A DNA stretch of 64,000 nt from Lysobacter solisilvae (GCF_016613535.2 NZ_CP071518.1:1984001-2048000), one strand, 5' to 3'. Positions 48,533 to 57,887 are shown, numbered from the stretch's first letter. A program made the numbers and translations. The notes: generated by a model not told the origin, from the sequence alone.

Positions 48533-48538
48533 AGTGTA
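48533..48538 (-). promoter_or_regulatory. -10 box for leaderless GIY-YIG transcript
   Basis: The reverse strand reads TACACT, six bases, then the ATG at 48526. Confidence 0.5.
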
Positions 48539-48675
48539 GCGGGGCGGTATTGAGCTCGTCGCCCGCGGATCCGGCCGGGGCTTGGCCGCGTCCGCCGCTC
48601 TGAAGGGTTCAGTGCGCGGGTGCCGTCCCCGTGAAGCCGTCCCGCGACGGGGCCGGCATCGGCCGCGCGTGCCCG

Positions 48676-48681
48676 CATAAT
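48676..48681 (+). promoter_or_regulatory. -10 box of globin gene
   Basis: CATAAT lies 43 bases before the globin ATG. No clear -35. Confidence 0.35.
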
Positions 48682-48724
48682 TGCAACCCCCACTGCACCC
48701 ACGCGCTCCTCCACGCGCCCGCCC

Positions 48725-49105
48725 ATGACTGCTTCCATCGAACTGCAGCCGCAGGACATCGCCCGGCTGGTCGACTGCTTCTACGACAAAGTGCGCCGGC
48801 ATCCGGAACTGGGCCCGGTGTTCAACGCGGCCGTGCACGACTGGGACGAGCACAAGGCCCTGCTGGTGCAGTTCTGGTCATCGGTGGCCCTAGGCACGGC
48901 CAGCTACCGCGGCAACCCGATGGCCGCGCACCGTGCGCAACCCATTCGCGCGGAACATTTCGACGCGTGGCTGCAACTGTGGGACGAGACGGCGAGCGAG
49001 GTGCTCGCCCCGGAACAGGCCGCGCTCATGCACGGGTACGCGCAGCGGATCGGCCGCAGCCTGCGGTACGGCCTGGGCCTGGACGGAAGTCCGCGTCCCA
49101 TCTAG
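48725..49105 (+). CDS. Group III truncated hemoglobin
   Basis: The 126-residue product fits the short group III globins. VDCFYDKVRRHPELGPVF is the B-C helix region, with the tyrosine that contacts bound ligand. WDEHKALLVQFWSSVALGTASYRGNPMAAH leads to the heme region, followed by HFDAWLQLWDETASEVL. Such globins bind oxygen or nitric oxide in the cytoplasm and may handle nitrosative stress. The next gene, a LysR regulator, lies on the same strand 74 bases later but looks separate. Confidence 0.88.
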   Translation: MTASIELQPQDIARLVDCFYDKVRRHPELGPVFNAAVHDWDEHKALLVQFWSSVALGTASYRGNPMAAHRAQPIRAEHFDAWLQLWDETASEVLAPEQAALMHGYAQRIGRSLRYGLGLDGSPRPI

Positions 49106-49179
49106 CCGGTGCGTGCATGCCGTACGTTGCGCCGCGCAGAACGCGGGTAGAGTGCGCAGGTGCTCGTACGGACAGGTCC

Positions 49180-50112
49180 ATGCCCAGCCCCAGACCGCCA
49201 CGCCAGGCGCCCGTCCACCTCAACGCCCTGCGCGCTTTCGAGGCGGCCGCGCGACACCTGAGTTTTGCCGCGGCGGCCGAGGAGCTCCACGTCACGCCCT
49301 CCGCGATCAGCCAGCAGGTGCGCACGCTCGAGGACTACCTGGGACTGAAGCTTTTCGCCCGGGCGGCCTCCGGCATCTCGCTCACGCCGCATGCCCTGCG
49401 CGCCTATCCGGAGGTGAAGCAGGGGCTGGCCCACTTGGCCGCGGGGCTGGGGCTGATGCAGGAAGGCTGGCGCGATGACGTGGTCACAATGACCCTCCCG
49501 ATTTCCTTTGCAGCCAAATGGCTGATGCCGCGCATCGAGCGCTTCGGACAGGCGAATCCGGGGCTGGAACTGCGCCTGGACACCAGCAACCGCCTCAGCG
49601 ATTACGTGGGCGAGGGCATCGATATCGGCGTGCGCTACGGACTGGGCGACTACCCCGGCCTGGAGGCGCAGCGCCTGATGGAGGAGGACGTCTTCCCCGT
49701 CTGCAGTCCGGCGTGGCTGCCGCCGGGCAGCGCGGGCCTGGACGAGGCGAGGGTTGCGACGCTGCCGCTGATCCACGACACCACGATCGACTTCGACCCG
49801 GCATTCCCGGACTGGCGTGCCTGGCTGGCGGCGCACGGCATGGGGCATGTCGACGCTACGCGCGGCCCGCGCTTCAACTCCACCCTCCTGGCCCTGCAGG
49901 CTGCGATCGATGGCCAGGGCGTCGCGCTGGGCCGCAGCGTTGCCGTGGCGGGGGATCTTGCGGCGGGCCGGCTGGTGCGGACACCGGCCGGGAGCCTCGC
50001 CACGCGCTGTGCCTATTACGTGATCACGCCTCCCGGTGCGCTGGAACAGCCCAAGGTGCGCGCCGTGCACGACTGGCTGTTCGCGCAAGCCGCACGCGAC
50101 AAGCAAATCTGA
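49180..50112 (+). CDS. LysR-family regulator, GcvA-like
   Basis: The 310-residue product has an N-terminal winged helix-turn-helix (about 14-72): LNALRAFEAAARHLSFAAAAEELHVTPSAISQQVRTLEDYLG. The effector domain starts near 96. LPRIERF-like spacing (LMPRIERFGQANPGLELRLDTSNRLSDYVGEGIDIGVRYG) is typical of the GcvA subgroup, which includes beta-lactamase regulators. The target is unknown; the next gene, a reductase in the same direction 97 bases on, is one possibility. Confidence 0.9.
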   Translation: MPSPRPPRQAPVHLNALRAFEAAARHLSFAAAAEELHVTPSAISQQVRTLEDYLGLKLFARAASGISLTPHALRAYPEVKQGLAHLAAGLGLMQEGWRDDVVTMTLPISFAAKWLMPRIERFGQANPGLELRLDTSNRLSDYVGEGIDIGVRYGLGDYPGLEAQRLMEEDVFPVCSPAWLPPGSAGLDEARVATLPLIHDTTIDFDPAFPDWRAWLAAHGMGHVDATRGPRFNSTLLALQAAIDGQGVALGRSVAVAGDLAAGRLVRTPAGSLATRCAYYVITPPGALEQPKVRAVHDWLFAQAARDKQI

Positions 50113-50209
50113 TCCTTCCCACAGAATTCCTCGTTTGTCGCGCCCCGTGCGCGCACCTACCGTGTCGGCAGGCCTCGCGACGGGCGGGCCACCCACGAGG
50201 ACGACGACC

Positions 50210-50905
50210 ATGCATCTCAAATCCAGTTCCGTTCCGGGCGGCGCGGATGCCTCCGCGCAACTCGGCGTCGTGGGCGCCGGCAACATGGGCGTGCGGCTGG
50301 CGCGCATGTTCGCGCGCGCCGGGCGCCGGGTCGTGCTGGGCACGCGCGATCCGCAACGCGCACTGGCGCGGCTGCAGGGCGAGCTGCCTCCCACGCTGAC
50401 CATCGGCACGCCCGCGCAGGCTTTCGCCGCGCAGGCCGTGCTGCCCACCGTGTTCCTGCGCGACGGCCTGGTCGCGCTGCTCGCCGAACATCGGGCCGCG
50501 CTGGCCTCGAAGGTGCTGATCGACATCAGCAACCCGTTCAACCAGGACTACAGCGACTACATCCTGCCCTGGGACACCAGCAGTGCCGAAGTCCTGCAGC
50601 AGGCCTTGCCCGAGGTGCGCGTGGTCGGCGCGTTCAAGAACGTGTTCGCCGAGGTGTTCGACCGCCCGGATTTCGGCGCCGCCTCCGCGAGCGTGCTCAG
50701 CGATGTGCTGGTGGTGGGCGACGACCAGGACGCAAAGTCCGTGTTCCTGTCGCTCGCCCAGGGGACGCCCTTTCGCTACCTGGACGCCGGCCCGCTGCGC
50801 AATGCGCGCACGTTGGAGCGCCTGACGCTGATCACCGGCCGCCTGGGGCGCCAGCTGGGTACCTATCCGCGCATGAACTGGCGGCTGCTGGGCGAGTCGG
50901 CGTAG
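50210..50905 (+). CDS. NAD(P)-binding reductase, F420-reductase-like
   Basis: The 231-residue product starts its Rossmann fold at about 18 with LGVVGAGNMGVRLARMFARAG, then VVLGTRDPQR. ASKVLIDISNPF and VVGAFKNVFAEVF are segments seen in NADPH-dependent F420 reductase-like and related dinucleotide reductases. Xanthomonads are not known to use F420, so the real partner may be another hydride acceptor. An ACGAGGA purine site is upstream. Substrate unknown. Confidence 0.78.
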   Translation: MHLKSSSVPGGADASAQLGVVGAGNMGVRLARMFARAGRRVVLGTRDPQRALARLQGELPPTLTIGTPAQAFAAQAVLPTVFLRDGLVALLAEHRAALASKVLIDISNPFNQDYSDYILPWDTSSAEVLQQALPEVRVVGAFKNVFAEVFDRPDFGAASASVLSDVLVVGDDQDAKSVFLSLAQGTPFRYLDAGPLRNARTLERLTLITGRLGRQLGTYPRMNWRLLGESA

Positions 50906-51018
50906 TACGCCGGGTTAGTTGTCGCCGATCGCATCCGGGATGCAGGCCAGGGGGGATCGCGCGCGAGTGCCCGCAGTCGTGCTGCGAGTCGCTGCTCGCA
51001 AGGCCCGCGTGCCAGGCC

Positions 51019-52353
51019 TCACACCGCGAGCATCAGCGCTTCCCGATCCGTGGCGCGAACCATGCTGCTGCCTTCCACCCGGTTGCGGCCGCCGGCCTTG
51101 GCCACGTACAGCTGGCGGTCGGCTTCGGCCAGCATGGCCGACAGGCCTGCCGCCGAGGTGCACACACCGATGCTCACCGTGAGGTGGATGCTGCGGCCGT
51201 CGGGCAGCGCGATGGGCATGGCGCCGATGTCGGCGCGCAGGCACTCGAAGTAGTCCCGCGCATCCTCGCCCTGCAGCCCGGGGGCCAGCACCACGAACTC
51301 CTCGCCGCCGAATCGCGCGGCCAGGTCCTGCGTGCGCACGTGGCGCGCCACCGCGTTGGCCACGGCCTTGATCGCCAGGTCACCGGCATCGTGGCCGTAG
51401 GTGTCGTTGATGTGCTTGAAATGGTCGATGTCGAGCATGCCGGCGGCCACGCCGTCCTCCTGTCCGGCCTGGTACACCTGCGCGCCGCGGTCGAAGAAGT
51501 GACGGCGGTTGGGCAGGCCGGTGAGGAAGTCGCGCGTGGCCAGGTCCTGCAGCGTGCCGATCAGGTCCAGGTTGTCGACGTTCTGCGACACGCGGCAGAA
51601 GAACTCCTCGCGCGACCAGGGCTTGTGCAGGAAGTCGTTGGCGCCGTGCTTGAGGAATTGCGCCACCAGCGGCGCGGACCCCGAGCCGGAGATGCCGATG
51701 ATCGACAGCCGGTCGCGCGTGTGCGTCGCGCGCAACCGGCGGATCAGTTCCAGGCCGTCCATGCCGGGCATCTGGTAATCGGTGATCACCAGGCGGATCG
51801 ACGGATGCAGCGCCAGCGCCTCCAGCGCCGCCGCGCCGCTGTCGGCTTCGGTCACCTGGAAGCCGTACAGGCGCAGCGCACCCGCGGCCAGCACGCGCGC
51901 GGAGGGCGAGTCGTCCACCACCAGCGCGCCAATGCGGCGATTGCGCTCCAGCCGCTGGGCCAGCCACACCAGGTAATCGATGCTGCCCGGCGTGTTCTTG
52001 AGCACGCAGTCGACGATCTGCCGTGCCTGCACCTTCTGCCGCACGGACTCGTCATAGACGCCGGAGACGACCACCACCGGCATGCCGCAGCCGGTGAAGA
52101 AGTCCAGGATGTCGTCGGGCGCCGCGTCGGCCAGCACCAGGCCGGTGAAGACCAGGAAGTAGCGGCCGGGCTGCGCCAGTTCCACGCGCGCCTGCGCCAG
52201 GGACGTGACGACGGTGATCGGCAGGCCCAGCCGCTCGCCGACGGCGGTCGCCACCATCGTGGAGAACGAGCGCGAGTTGTCGACCAGCAGGATGGCGTTG
52301 GCCTGCGGCTCGGGCGTGCGCGGCGATGGGAGGACGCGGTTGGGCAGGTTCAC
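51019..52353 (-). CDS. Diguanylate cyclase with two receiver domains
   Basis: The 444-residue product has two receiver domains and a GGDEF domain. The first receiver (about 17-130, AILLVDNSRSF) lacks the phospho-accepting Asp, reading VFTGLVLAD, so it is degenerate. The second (about 140-255, ALVVDDSPSAR, LVITDYQMPGMDG) is intact. The GGDEF domain carries ARFGGEEF and an upstream RTQD, which is the RxxD inhibitory site. It should make cyclic di-GMP with product inhibition. The start is taken as GTG at 52353; no ATG fits without overlapping the neighbour. It is divergent from a second cyclase. Confidence 0.87.
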   Translation of the reverse strand: MNLPNRVLPSPRTPEPQANAILLVDNSRSFSTMVATAVGERLGLPITVVTSLAQARVELAQPGRYFLVFTGLVLADAAPDDILDFFTGCGMPVVVVSGVYDESVRQKVQARQIVDCVLKNTPGSIDYLVWLAQRLERNRRIGALVVDDSPSARVLAAGALRLYGFQVTEADSGAAALEALALHPSIRLVITDYQMPGMDGLELIRRLRATHTRDRLSIIGISGSGSAPLVAQFLKHGANDFLHKPWSREEFFCRVSQNVDNLDLIGTLQDLATRDFLTGLPNRRHFFDRGAQVYQAGQEDGVAAGMLDIDHFKHINDTYGHDAGDLAIKAVANAVARHVRTQDLAARFGGEEFVVLAPGLQGEDARDYFECLRADIGAMPIALPDGRSIHLTVSIGVCTSAAGLSAMLAEADRQLYVAKAGGRNRVEGSSMVRATDREALMLAV

Positions 52354-52555
52354 GGGAGTCCGTGGCGTAGGGCTTTGCCAAGCAAATATCGGCAGGCCCG
52401 GCTGTGGCTTGAGCGTCGAGCCGCCGGGTCGGCCCGGTCCGGGCTGGCCCAGGGCGGCGTCGGCGCCCGTCCGGCCGGCCGCTTCCGTCCCCCGGCTGCC
52501 GTAGGATCGGCATTTCGGGCGCCGGGCCGCGCCGTGCCATGCAAGGGAGTGCACC

Positions 52556-53620
52556 GTGATCCACCCACCGTTGCCGACCAACGAGGACGAACGCCTGTCC
52601 GCGCTGCGGCGCTACCAGATCCTCGATACGCCGGCCGAGGAGGCCTACGACGACCTCGTCACGATCGCCTCGGGCATCTGCGGCACGCCCATGGCGCTGG
52701 TTTCGCTGATCGACGTGGAACGCCAGTGGTTCAAGGCGCGCGCCGGACTGGACGCCGCGCAGACGCCGCGCGAAGTCTCCTTCTGTGGCCATGTCGTTGC
52801 GCGGGGCCGGACGATGGTCGTGCCCGATGCCATGCAGGACCCCCGTTTCCACGACAATCCGCTGGTCACGGGCGACCCCAGCATCCGCTTCTACGCCGGT
52901 GCGCCGCTGGTGGACTCGGGCGGGCATGCGATCGGCACGCTGTGCGTGATCGACACGGTGCCCCGCGACCTGGAGCCCTTCCAGCAGCGGGCGCTGGAAA
53001 GCCTCTCGCGGCAGGTCATGGCGTTGATGGAGCTGCGCGCCGCCCACCGCGAACTGCAGCACCACCTGAGCGAGCGCGAATGGTACGAGCGCCAGCTCGA
53101 CCAGCATCAGCAGCAACTGCAGGCGCGAAACGCCGAACTCACCCTGGAAAGCCTCACCGACGCCCTGACCGGGCTGCCCAACCGGCGCGCTTTCGCCGCG
53201 CGGATGGAACAGGCGCTGGCGCACGCGCATGCCGGCGGGGCGCCGATGGCGCTGGCCATCATCGATATCGACCACTTCAAGCAGATCAACGACCTGCACG
53301 GACATCCGGCCGGCGACGACACGCTGGTCAAGGTCGCCCGCGCCCTGGCCGCGCAGTTCACCGCGCCGTCGGTGGTGGCGCGCTTCGGCGGCGAGGAATT
53401 CGCGGTGGTGCTGCCGGGCGTCACCGCCGAGGCGGCGCAGGTGCAGTGCGATCACGCCCGCGAAGCGGTGGAATGGTTTCCCGACGGCCTGCCGGTGACG
53501 GTCAGCATCGGCCTGACCGCGGTGCAGTCCGGTGACACGGTCAGTGCGCTGTACACGCGCGCGGACCGCGGCCTGTACGAAGCCAAGCGTACCGGGCGCA
53601 ACCGGGTCGTCGCGGCCTGA
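52556..53620 (+). CDS. GAF-GGDEF diguanylate cyclase
   Basis: The 354-residue product has a GAF sensor domain (about 20-170: LDTPAEEAYDDLVTIASGICGTPMALVSLID, FCGHVVARG, DPSIRFYAGAPL), a helical linker and a GGDEF domain (LTDALTGLPNRRAFAARM, ARFGGEEFAVVLPG). The inhibitory RxxD is absent. It should make cyclic di-GMP under control of a small ligand or light/redox signal bound by GAF. The GTG start is taken because the family N-terminus (NEDERLSALRRYQILDT) fits. The gene is head to head with the two-receiver cyclase, so the pair may share a control region. Confidence 0.9.
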   Translation: MIHPPLPTNEDERLSALRRYQILDTPAEEAYDDLVTIASGICGTPMALVSLIDVERQWFKARAGLDAAQTPREVSFCGHVVARGRTMVVPDAMQDPRFHDNPLVTGDPSIRFYAGAPLVDSGGHAIGTLCVIDTVPRDLEPFQQRALESLSRQVMALMELRAAHRELQHHLSEREWYERQLDQHQQQLQARNAELTLESLTDALTGLPNRRAFAARMEQALAHAHAGGAPMALAIIDIDHFKQINDLHGHPAGDDTLVKVARALAAQFTAPSVVARFGGEEFAVVLPGVTAEAAQVQCDHAREAVEWFPDGLPVTVSIGLTAVQSGDTVSALYTRADRGLYEAKRTGRNRVVAA

Positions 53621-53728
53621 TCGTCGCCGACCGGGCAACGCCGGCGCCGCGCAGGCCGCGGCGCGCGTGGCGTCGCAGTGCATCGTCCGTACGTCGTACG
53701 ATCCAGCCTCCCCCCGCCGGAGCCGACC

Positions 53729-54220
53729 ATGACCGCCGCGTCCGCATTTCCCGGCCTGCGCGCCCCCCTGGCCGAGGGCGAGGCCTTCGCCCATTCCGAC
53801 AATCGCAGCTTCCGCACCCCGCTCAATGTCGCCGGCCACGCCCTGGTCGCCGACGAACCGGTGGCCGTAGGGGGCACCGACCAGGGGCCCTCGCCGTATG
53901 GCCTGATCTCGGCGGCACTGGCCTCGTGCACGGCCATGACCCTGCATGCCTACGCAAAGCTCAAGGGCCTGGAGGTGCGCGACATCCGCGTGCTGGTACG
54001 CCACGGCAAGGTGCACGAAACCGACTGCGAACACTGCGAGGACGACAAGGGCGCCAAGGTCGACCAGCTCGAGCGCAGCGTCTGGATCGACGGCGACCTC
54101 ACCGAGGCGGTACGCGCGCGGATGATGCAGATCGCCGACATGTGCCCGGTGCATCGCACCCTCCACGGCGCGGTGCGGATCGTGACGCGACAGGCCCGGG
54201 GGCCGTCCGACGTGGCGTGA
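53729..54220 (+). CDS. OsmC-family peroxiredoxin-like protein
   Basis: The 163-residue product has the OsmC core, with one reactive Cys in LASCTAMTLHAYAKLKGL and the second in MCPVHRTL. GTDQGPSPYGLISAAL is a family landmark. ETDCEHCEDDKGAKVDQLER is an extra acidic, Cys-containing loop of a subgroup. Such proteins reduce organic hydroperoxides with thiols. GGAG at 53719-53722 supports the ATG at 53729. Confidence 0.88.
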   Translation: MTAASAFPGLRAPLAEGEAFAHSDNRSFRTPLNVAGHALVADEPVAVGGTDQGPSPYGLISAALASCTAMTLHAYAKLKGLEVRDIRVLVRHGKVHETDCEHCEDDKGAKVDQLERSVWIDGDLTEAVRARMMQIADMCPVHRTLHGAVRIVTRQARGPSDVA

Positions 54221-54301
54221 CTGGATCCCACAACCGGGGCCCGCGCGGACGCCTGTTCCGCGTCCTACACTCGCCAGGCTCCCCACCGCCGACGTGTCCC
54301 C

Positions 54302-54973
54302 ATGCAGGAACTCGACAACCCCTTCTTCGCCTCCCTGCGCGCGCGCCACCGTGACATCGCCCTGGTCGAGGGCGACGTCGCGCGCTACCCGCCCGAGTAC
54401 GCGCCCTTCCTGGGCGTGGCCGATGCGGACGTGGACGCCGCCGCGTCGCTCGACGCGCTGCTGGCGCCGGACGAAAGCGTGTACCTGCTGGGCGTGGTGC
54501 CCACGCTTCCGGCGCGCTGGCAGCTGCAGGCCTACCGGCCGCTGGCGCAGATGACCTGCACGCGGCCGATCGCGGTGGGTGACGGGCCGGAGGTGATCGC
54601 GCTGGACGCGCGCCACAAGGCCGACGTGCTCGCGCTGACCGCGCTGGTCTACCCGCATTACTTCCGCGAGCGCACGATGGAGATGGGCCGCTACTTCGGC
54701 ATCTACCAGGACGGCCGCCTGGCCGCGATCATCGGCGAGCGCCTGGGCATGGACGCCGCGCAGGAGATCAGCGCGGTCTGCACGCATCCGGATTTCAACG
54801 GCCGCGGCTACGCGCGGCGCCTGCTCGCGCTGCTCACCAACGACGTGCTGGCGCAGGAGCGTCTGCCGTTCCTGCACGTCAGCCACGAGAACACACGGGC
54901 CAAGCAGCTCTACGAACAGATGGGCTACAAGGTGCGTCGCGATATCGGCTTCTGGTCGTTGCGCCGGGCCTGA
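54302..54973 (+). CDS. GNAT-family acetyltransferase
   Basis: The 223-residue product has its GNAT domain in the second half (about 95-220). EISAVCTHPDFNGRGYARRLLALL is the acetyl-CoA binding segment with the R/QxxGxG/A pattern (GRGYARR), and HVSHENTRAKQLYEQMGYKV is the closing motif. The N-terminal half is a less conserved extension. The acceptor substrate is unknown. Confidence 0.88.
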   Translation: MQELDNPFFASLRARHRDIALVEGDVARYPPEYAPFLGVADADVDAAASLDALLAPDESVYLLGVVPTLPARWQLQAYRPLAQMTCTRPIAVGDGPEVIALDARHKADVLALTALVYPHYFRERTMEMGRYFGIYQDGRLAAIIGERLGMDAAQEISAVCTHPDFNGRGYARRLLALLTNDVLAQERLPFLHVSHENTRAKQLYEQMGYKVRRDIGFWSLRRA

Positions 54974-55335
54974 TCCCTGCGTGGCGGGATCACCGCCATC
55001 CACCCTCTCCGCCACGCTTCACGCGCGTGTCGAGCCGACGATCGCGCTGCAGGCGCAAGCGGCCGTGTAGACGGTTGGGGTGCGTGCCTTTCGATGCCTG
55101 CGCAATGCATGTCCGCGCACGGCCGCTTTTGCATGCTCGCTGTCACCTGGCGGAACCCGGCTCTTTTCCTAAAGCCCCATTAACGGTTCAAGGGCCGGGA
55201 TCTTTAAAGTGTGGCGAACGTAGCGGTTCGTGCATCGACCTCTTCACGCGGCCTCCGCGGCGACACGCGCGTGAGTAAGGTTGCCCGGCGCGGAGAAGCC
55301 ATCGCAGGGGGCGAGGGCAGCGCGAGGACCTGTCG
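54974..55335. other. 362-base gap without a gene
   Basis: A GATCCC/GGGATC hairpin lies just after the GNAT stop (54973-54990). The AT-richer patch around 55165-55215 (CTTTTCC, TTAACGG, CTTTAAAG) may hold the promoter of the next gene, but no good -35/-10 pair is seen. Confidence 0.35.
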
Positions 55336-55824
55336 ATGAATCATTCCATCGTGCTGAGCCCCAACATCGGGCTCGCCGTCGTCACCTTGCGGGGCCAGAT
55401 TTCGATCGCCGACCGCGCCCTTGCCCTGGATGCACTGCTCGAGCAGCTGGAAGGGCAGGAGATCCGCAGCATCCTGATGGACATGCAGGAAGCCCAGGCC
55501 GTACCCGAATCCTTCCAGGCCGCCAGCGAGTTCGCGCAGCGGCTGGCCGGCGAGCGCCGCTTGCGCGAGTGCCGCGTCGCCTACCTCTACGGGAATGCGT
55601 CCAACGCCAACGGCGTGGTGGAAAAGCTGGCCGAGGCCAGGCAGTTCCGCAGCCGCCGCTTCGAGGTGATGTCGGAAGCCATCGACTGGCTGCTGACGCC
55701 GCGTCGCACCGGCACCATTCCCGCCCTGCCGCCGCAGCAGGAGCCCGAGCCGCCGTTGGCCAAGGTGCTCGCGCGCCTGAAGCGCGAAGCGGGCCTGCTC
55801 AAGACGGCCACGCCGCAGACCTGA
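55336..55824 (+). CDS. STAS/SpoIIAA-like protein
   Basis: The 162-residue product opens with MNHSIVLSPNIGLAVVTLRGQISIADRALALDALLEQ, and later has RSILMDMQEAQAVPESF and RVAYLYGNASNANG. Strand-helix spacing matches the SpoIIAA-like/STAS group of about 120 residues, followed by a Pro-rich linker and a short basic helix. No phosphorylatable Ser at the anti-sigma-antagonist position is evident. The role is unknown; with two cyclases nearby a signalling role is possible. Confidence 0.6.
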   Translation: MNHSIVLSPNIGLAVVTLRGQISIADRALALDALLEQLEGQEIRSILMDMQEAQAVPESFQAASEFAQRLAGERRLRECRVAYLYGNASNANGVVEKLAEARQFRSRRFEVMSEAIDWLLTPRRTGTIPALPPQQEPEPPLAKVLARLKREAGLLKTATPQT

Positions 55825-55991
55825 GGGCGCCGAAGTCGCGCGGCGGAGACTTCCGCCGCCCGACAGTGCCGCGGATCGACGTTTGCAATCCGCGTGGTGC
55901 GGTCGCCGTTCCATGATGCGGTCGGCACGGCGGCGCCAGCGCGATTGCTATCCTGCGCGCGTCCGCCCCCTCGGACGCCGCCGACACCTCC

Positions 55992-56975
55992 GTGACTCCT
56001 TCGCATCCGCCGATCTCCGGCGCGTCCTCGCGCCGCCTGGGTTTCCTGTTGGCCGCCGGTGCGGCCGTGCTGTTCTCGGCCAAGGCGATCCTGGCCAAGT
56101 TCCAGTTCCGGTATGGCCTGGACGCACTGGACGTCATGGCGCTGCGCATGGGCCTGGCGTTGCCGCTGTTCGCCCTGCTGGCGGTACGTGAATCTCGGCG
56201 GGCCGCAGCGCCGCTGCAGGCTCGCGACCGGGCCCTCATCCTCGTGCTGGGCGTGCTGGGCTACTACCTGTCCAGCCTGCTCGACTTCTGGGGCCTCCAG
56301 TACGTGCCCGTCTCGCTGGAACGGCTGATCCTGTTCCTCAATCCCACTTTCGTGCTGCTGCTGGGCGTGGTCCTGTTCAAGCGACGCGTCGCGCGGCGCG
56401 AATGGGTGGCGCTGGCGGTCAGCTACGCCGGCGTCGCCCTGGTGTTCGTCGAGAGCCTGCGCCTGGAAGGCGACCACCTGGCGCTGGGTGGCGCGCTGGT
56501 GCTGGGCGCGGCACTGGCCTACGCCCTGTACCTCGCCCTGTCGGGTGAGCTGATCCATCGGGTGGGTCCGCTGCGGCTGGTGGCCTACGCGATGCTGGTC
56601 TCCACCGCGGTCACGGCGATCCACTACGTCATCGCGCGGGATCCCGCCGGACTGCTGCGGCTGTCCGCGCCGGTGTATGGCCTGGCGCTGGTCAACGCCG
56701 TGCTGTGCACCTTCGCGCCGGTGACGATGACCATGGCCGCCGTGGCCCGCATCGGTTCCGGTGCGGCCGCGCAGTTGTCCGCACTGGGGCCGGTGTCGCT
56801 GCTGTTCCTGCGGGGCTGGCTGCTCGGCGAATCGGTGTCGGCGCTGCAGGTGCTCGGCACCGCCGTGGTGCTCTGCGGCGTGCTGCTGCTGGCACGACCC
56901 GCGGCCAATTCGGTGCCGCTGGATCCCATCGACGATCCTTTGCCTGGCCAGGCCGGCAATCCGCCCGGCCGCTGA
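55992..56975 (+). CDS. EamA-family (DMT) transporter
   Basis: The 327-residue inner-membrane protein has ten predicted helices in two EamA repeats, for example GFLLAAGAAVLFSAKAILAKF (about 17-37) and ALVLGAALAYALYLALSGEL (about 171-190). The conserved LERLILFLNPTFVLLLGVVLF ends the first repeat. It likely exports an amino acid or other metabolite. The start is a GTG at 55992; no ATG in frame precedes the first helix. Confidence 0.87.
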   Translation: MTPSHPPISGASSRRLGFLLAAGAAVLFSAKAILAKFQFRYGLDALDVMALRMGLALPLFALLAVRESRRAAAPLQARDRALILVLGVLGYYLSSLLDFWGLQYVPVSLERLILFLNPTFVLLLGVVLFKRRVARREWVALAVSYAGVALVFVESLRLEGDHLALGGALVLGAALAYALYLALSGELIHRVGPLRLVAYAMLVSTAVTAIHYVIARDPAGLLRLSAPVYGLALVNAVLCTFAPVTMTMAAVARIGSGAAAQLSALGPVSLLFLRGWLLGESVSALQVLGTAVVLCGVLLLARPAANSVPLDPIDDPLPGQAGNPPGR

Positions 56976-56999
56976 AGGGCTTCGCAGTGATGCCGCAAA

Positions 57000-57027
57000 A
57001 ACGGAACGGCCCCGCGAGGGGCCGTCC
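57000..57027 (-). terminator. Terminator after EF-hand gene
   Basis: On the reverse strand ACGGCCCC pairs with GGGGCCGT around TCGC, followed by TCCGTTTTTG. It lies just beyond the end of the EF-hand gene and also faces the EamA gene end. Confidence 0.65.
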
Positions 57028-57078
57028 GTGTCGATTACCGTGGCGTTGGACCGCCTGCGCCGGAAGCGGGACGCCGGG

Positions 57079-57774
57079 TCAGCGGCGCCCGTGCGAGGCC
57101 TGCAGTTCGGCACGGCTGAGGAAGCCGTCGCGGTTCTCGTCCAGCCACTGGAAGCGGTCCTTCAGGCGCGGCATCTTTTCGTCCACTTCCACCCGGCCCA
57201 GCTTGCCGTCGCCATTGATGTCGGCGGCCTTGAACGATGCCTCCAGATGCTGCTTGTGCAGGGCTTCAAGCTGGGGCTTCATCCGCTCGTGGTGCGCGCG
57301 CAGTTCCGAACCCACCAGGTAGCCGTCGCGGTTGCTGTCGATGGCGGCGAAGTCGGGTTTGGGGAGCGCGGCGCGCCACGTCTGGGACTTGGATGCCTGC
57401 GCGCCGGCCTTCTGCGCATGCTCGGCCCGCATGGCCTCGCGCTTGGCCTCGCCGGCATCGAACTCGCTGCGGCTGATGCGGCCGTCCTTGTCGACGTCCA
57501 GCCGTTCCATGCCCTGGCCTCGATGGTGACCGCCGCGCATGCCATTGCCAGGGTGCTGCGGACGTTCGTCCGCCGACAGTCGTCCGTCGCCGTTGCGGTC
57601 CAGGCTGTCGAAATGTTCGGCCAGGCGCGGCTTGGCGGCCGCCTCGGCGCGGTCGATCACGCCGTCGGCGTTGGTGTCGAGCTTCGTACGACCGGACTGC
57701 GGCGACTGGGCGAGCAGGGGCGCCGCCAGCGGCACCAGCAGGAGGGCGGCGGCAAGGGGAAGCATGCGATTCAT
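57079..57774 (-). CDS. Secreted protein with six EF-hands
   Basis: The 231-residue product has a signal peptide (MNRMLPLAAALLLVPLAAPLLA) followed by six calcium-type loops: DTNADGVIDRAE, DRNGDGRLSADE, DVDKDGRISRSE, DSNRDGYLVGSE, DINGDGKLGRVE and DENRDGFLSRAE. All have the D-x-D/N-x-D-G pattern and a Glu at position 12, so calcium binding is very likely. A Gly/His/Met-rich patch (GMRGGHHRGQGM) lies between the second and third. It should be a periplasmic calcium buffer or sensor; its target is unknown. Confidence 0.9.
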   Translation of the reverse strand: MNRMLPLAAALLLVPLAAPLLAQSPQSGRTKLDTNADGVIDRAEAAAKPRLAEHFDSLDRNGDGRLSADERPQHPGNGMRGGHHRGQGMERLDVDKDGRISRSEFDAGEAKREAMRAEHAQKAGAQASKSQTWRAALPKPDFAAIDSNRDGYLVGSELRAHHERMKPQLEALHKQHLEASFKAADINGDGKLGRVEVDEKMPRLKDRFQWLDENRDGFLSRAELQASHGRR

Positions 57775-57887
57775 CGTGGACTCCGTCAGCGGCGGAACTG
57801 CCGTGCAGGGGGGAAACGTCCCTGCGTCGCGCGCGTTGACGCGGCGGCCGGCGCGGTTCAGCCGGCAGCCGGCTTGCGCTGAAGGGT

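Noticed and set aside
52052..55015. A 987-codon reverse-strand frame over GAF-GGDEF, OsmC and GNAT genes
   Set aside because: It is antisense to three well-recognised genes and has a His/Val/Gln-rich composition without domains.
55160..55215. Flagellar sigma-28 promoter (TAAAG with GCCG)
   Set aside because: TAAAG and GCCGGGAT occur but their spacing is too wide for the known consensus.
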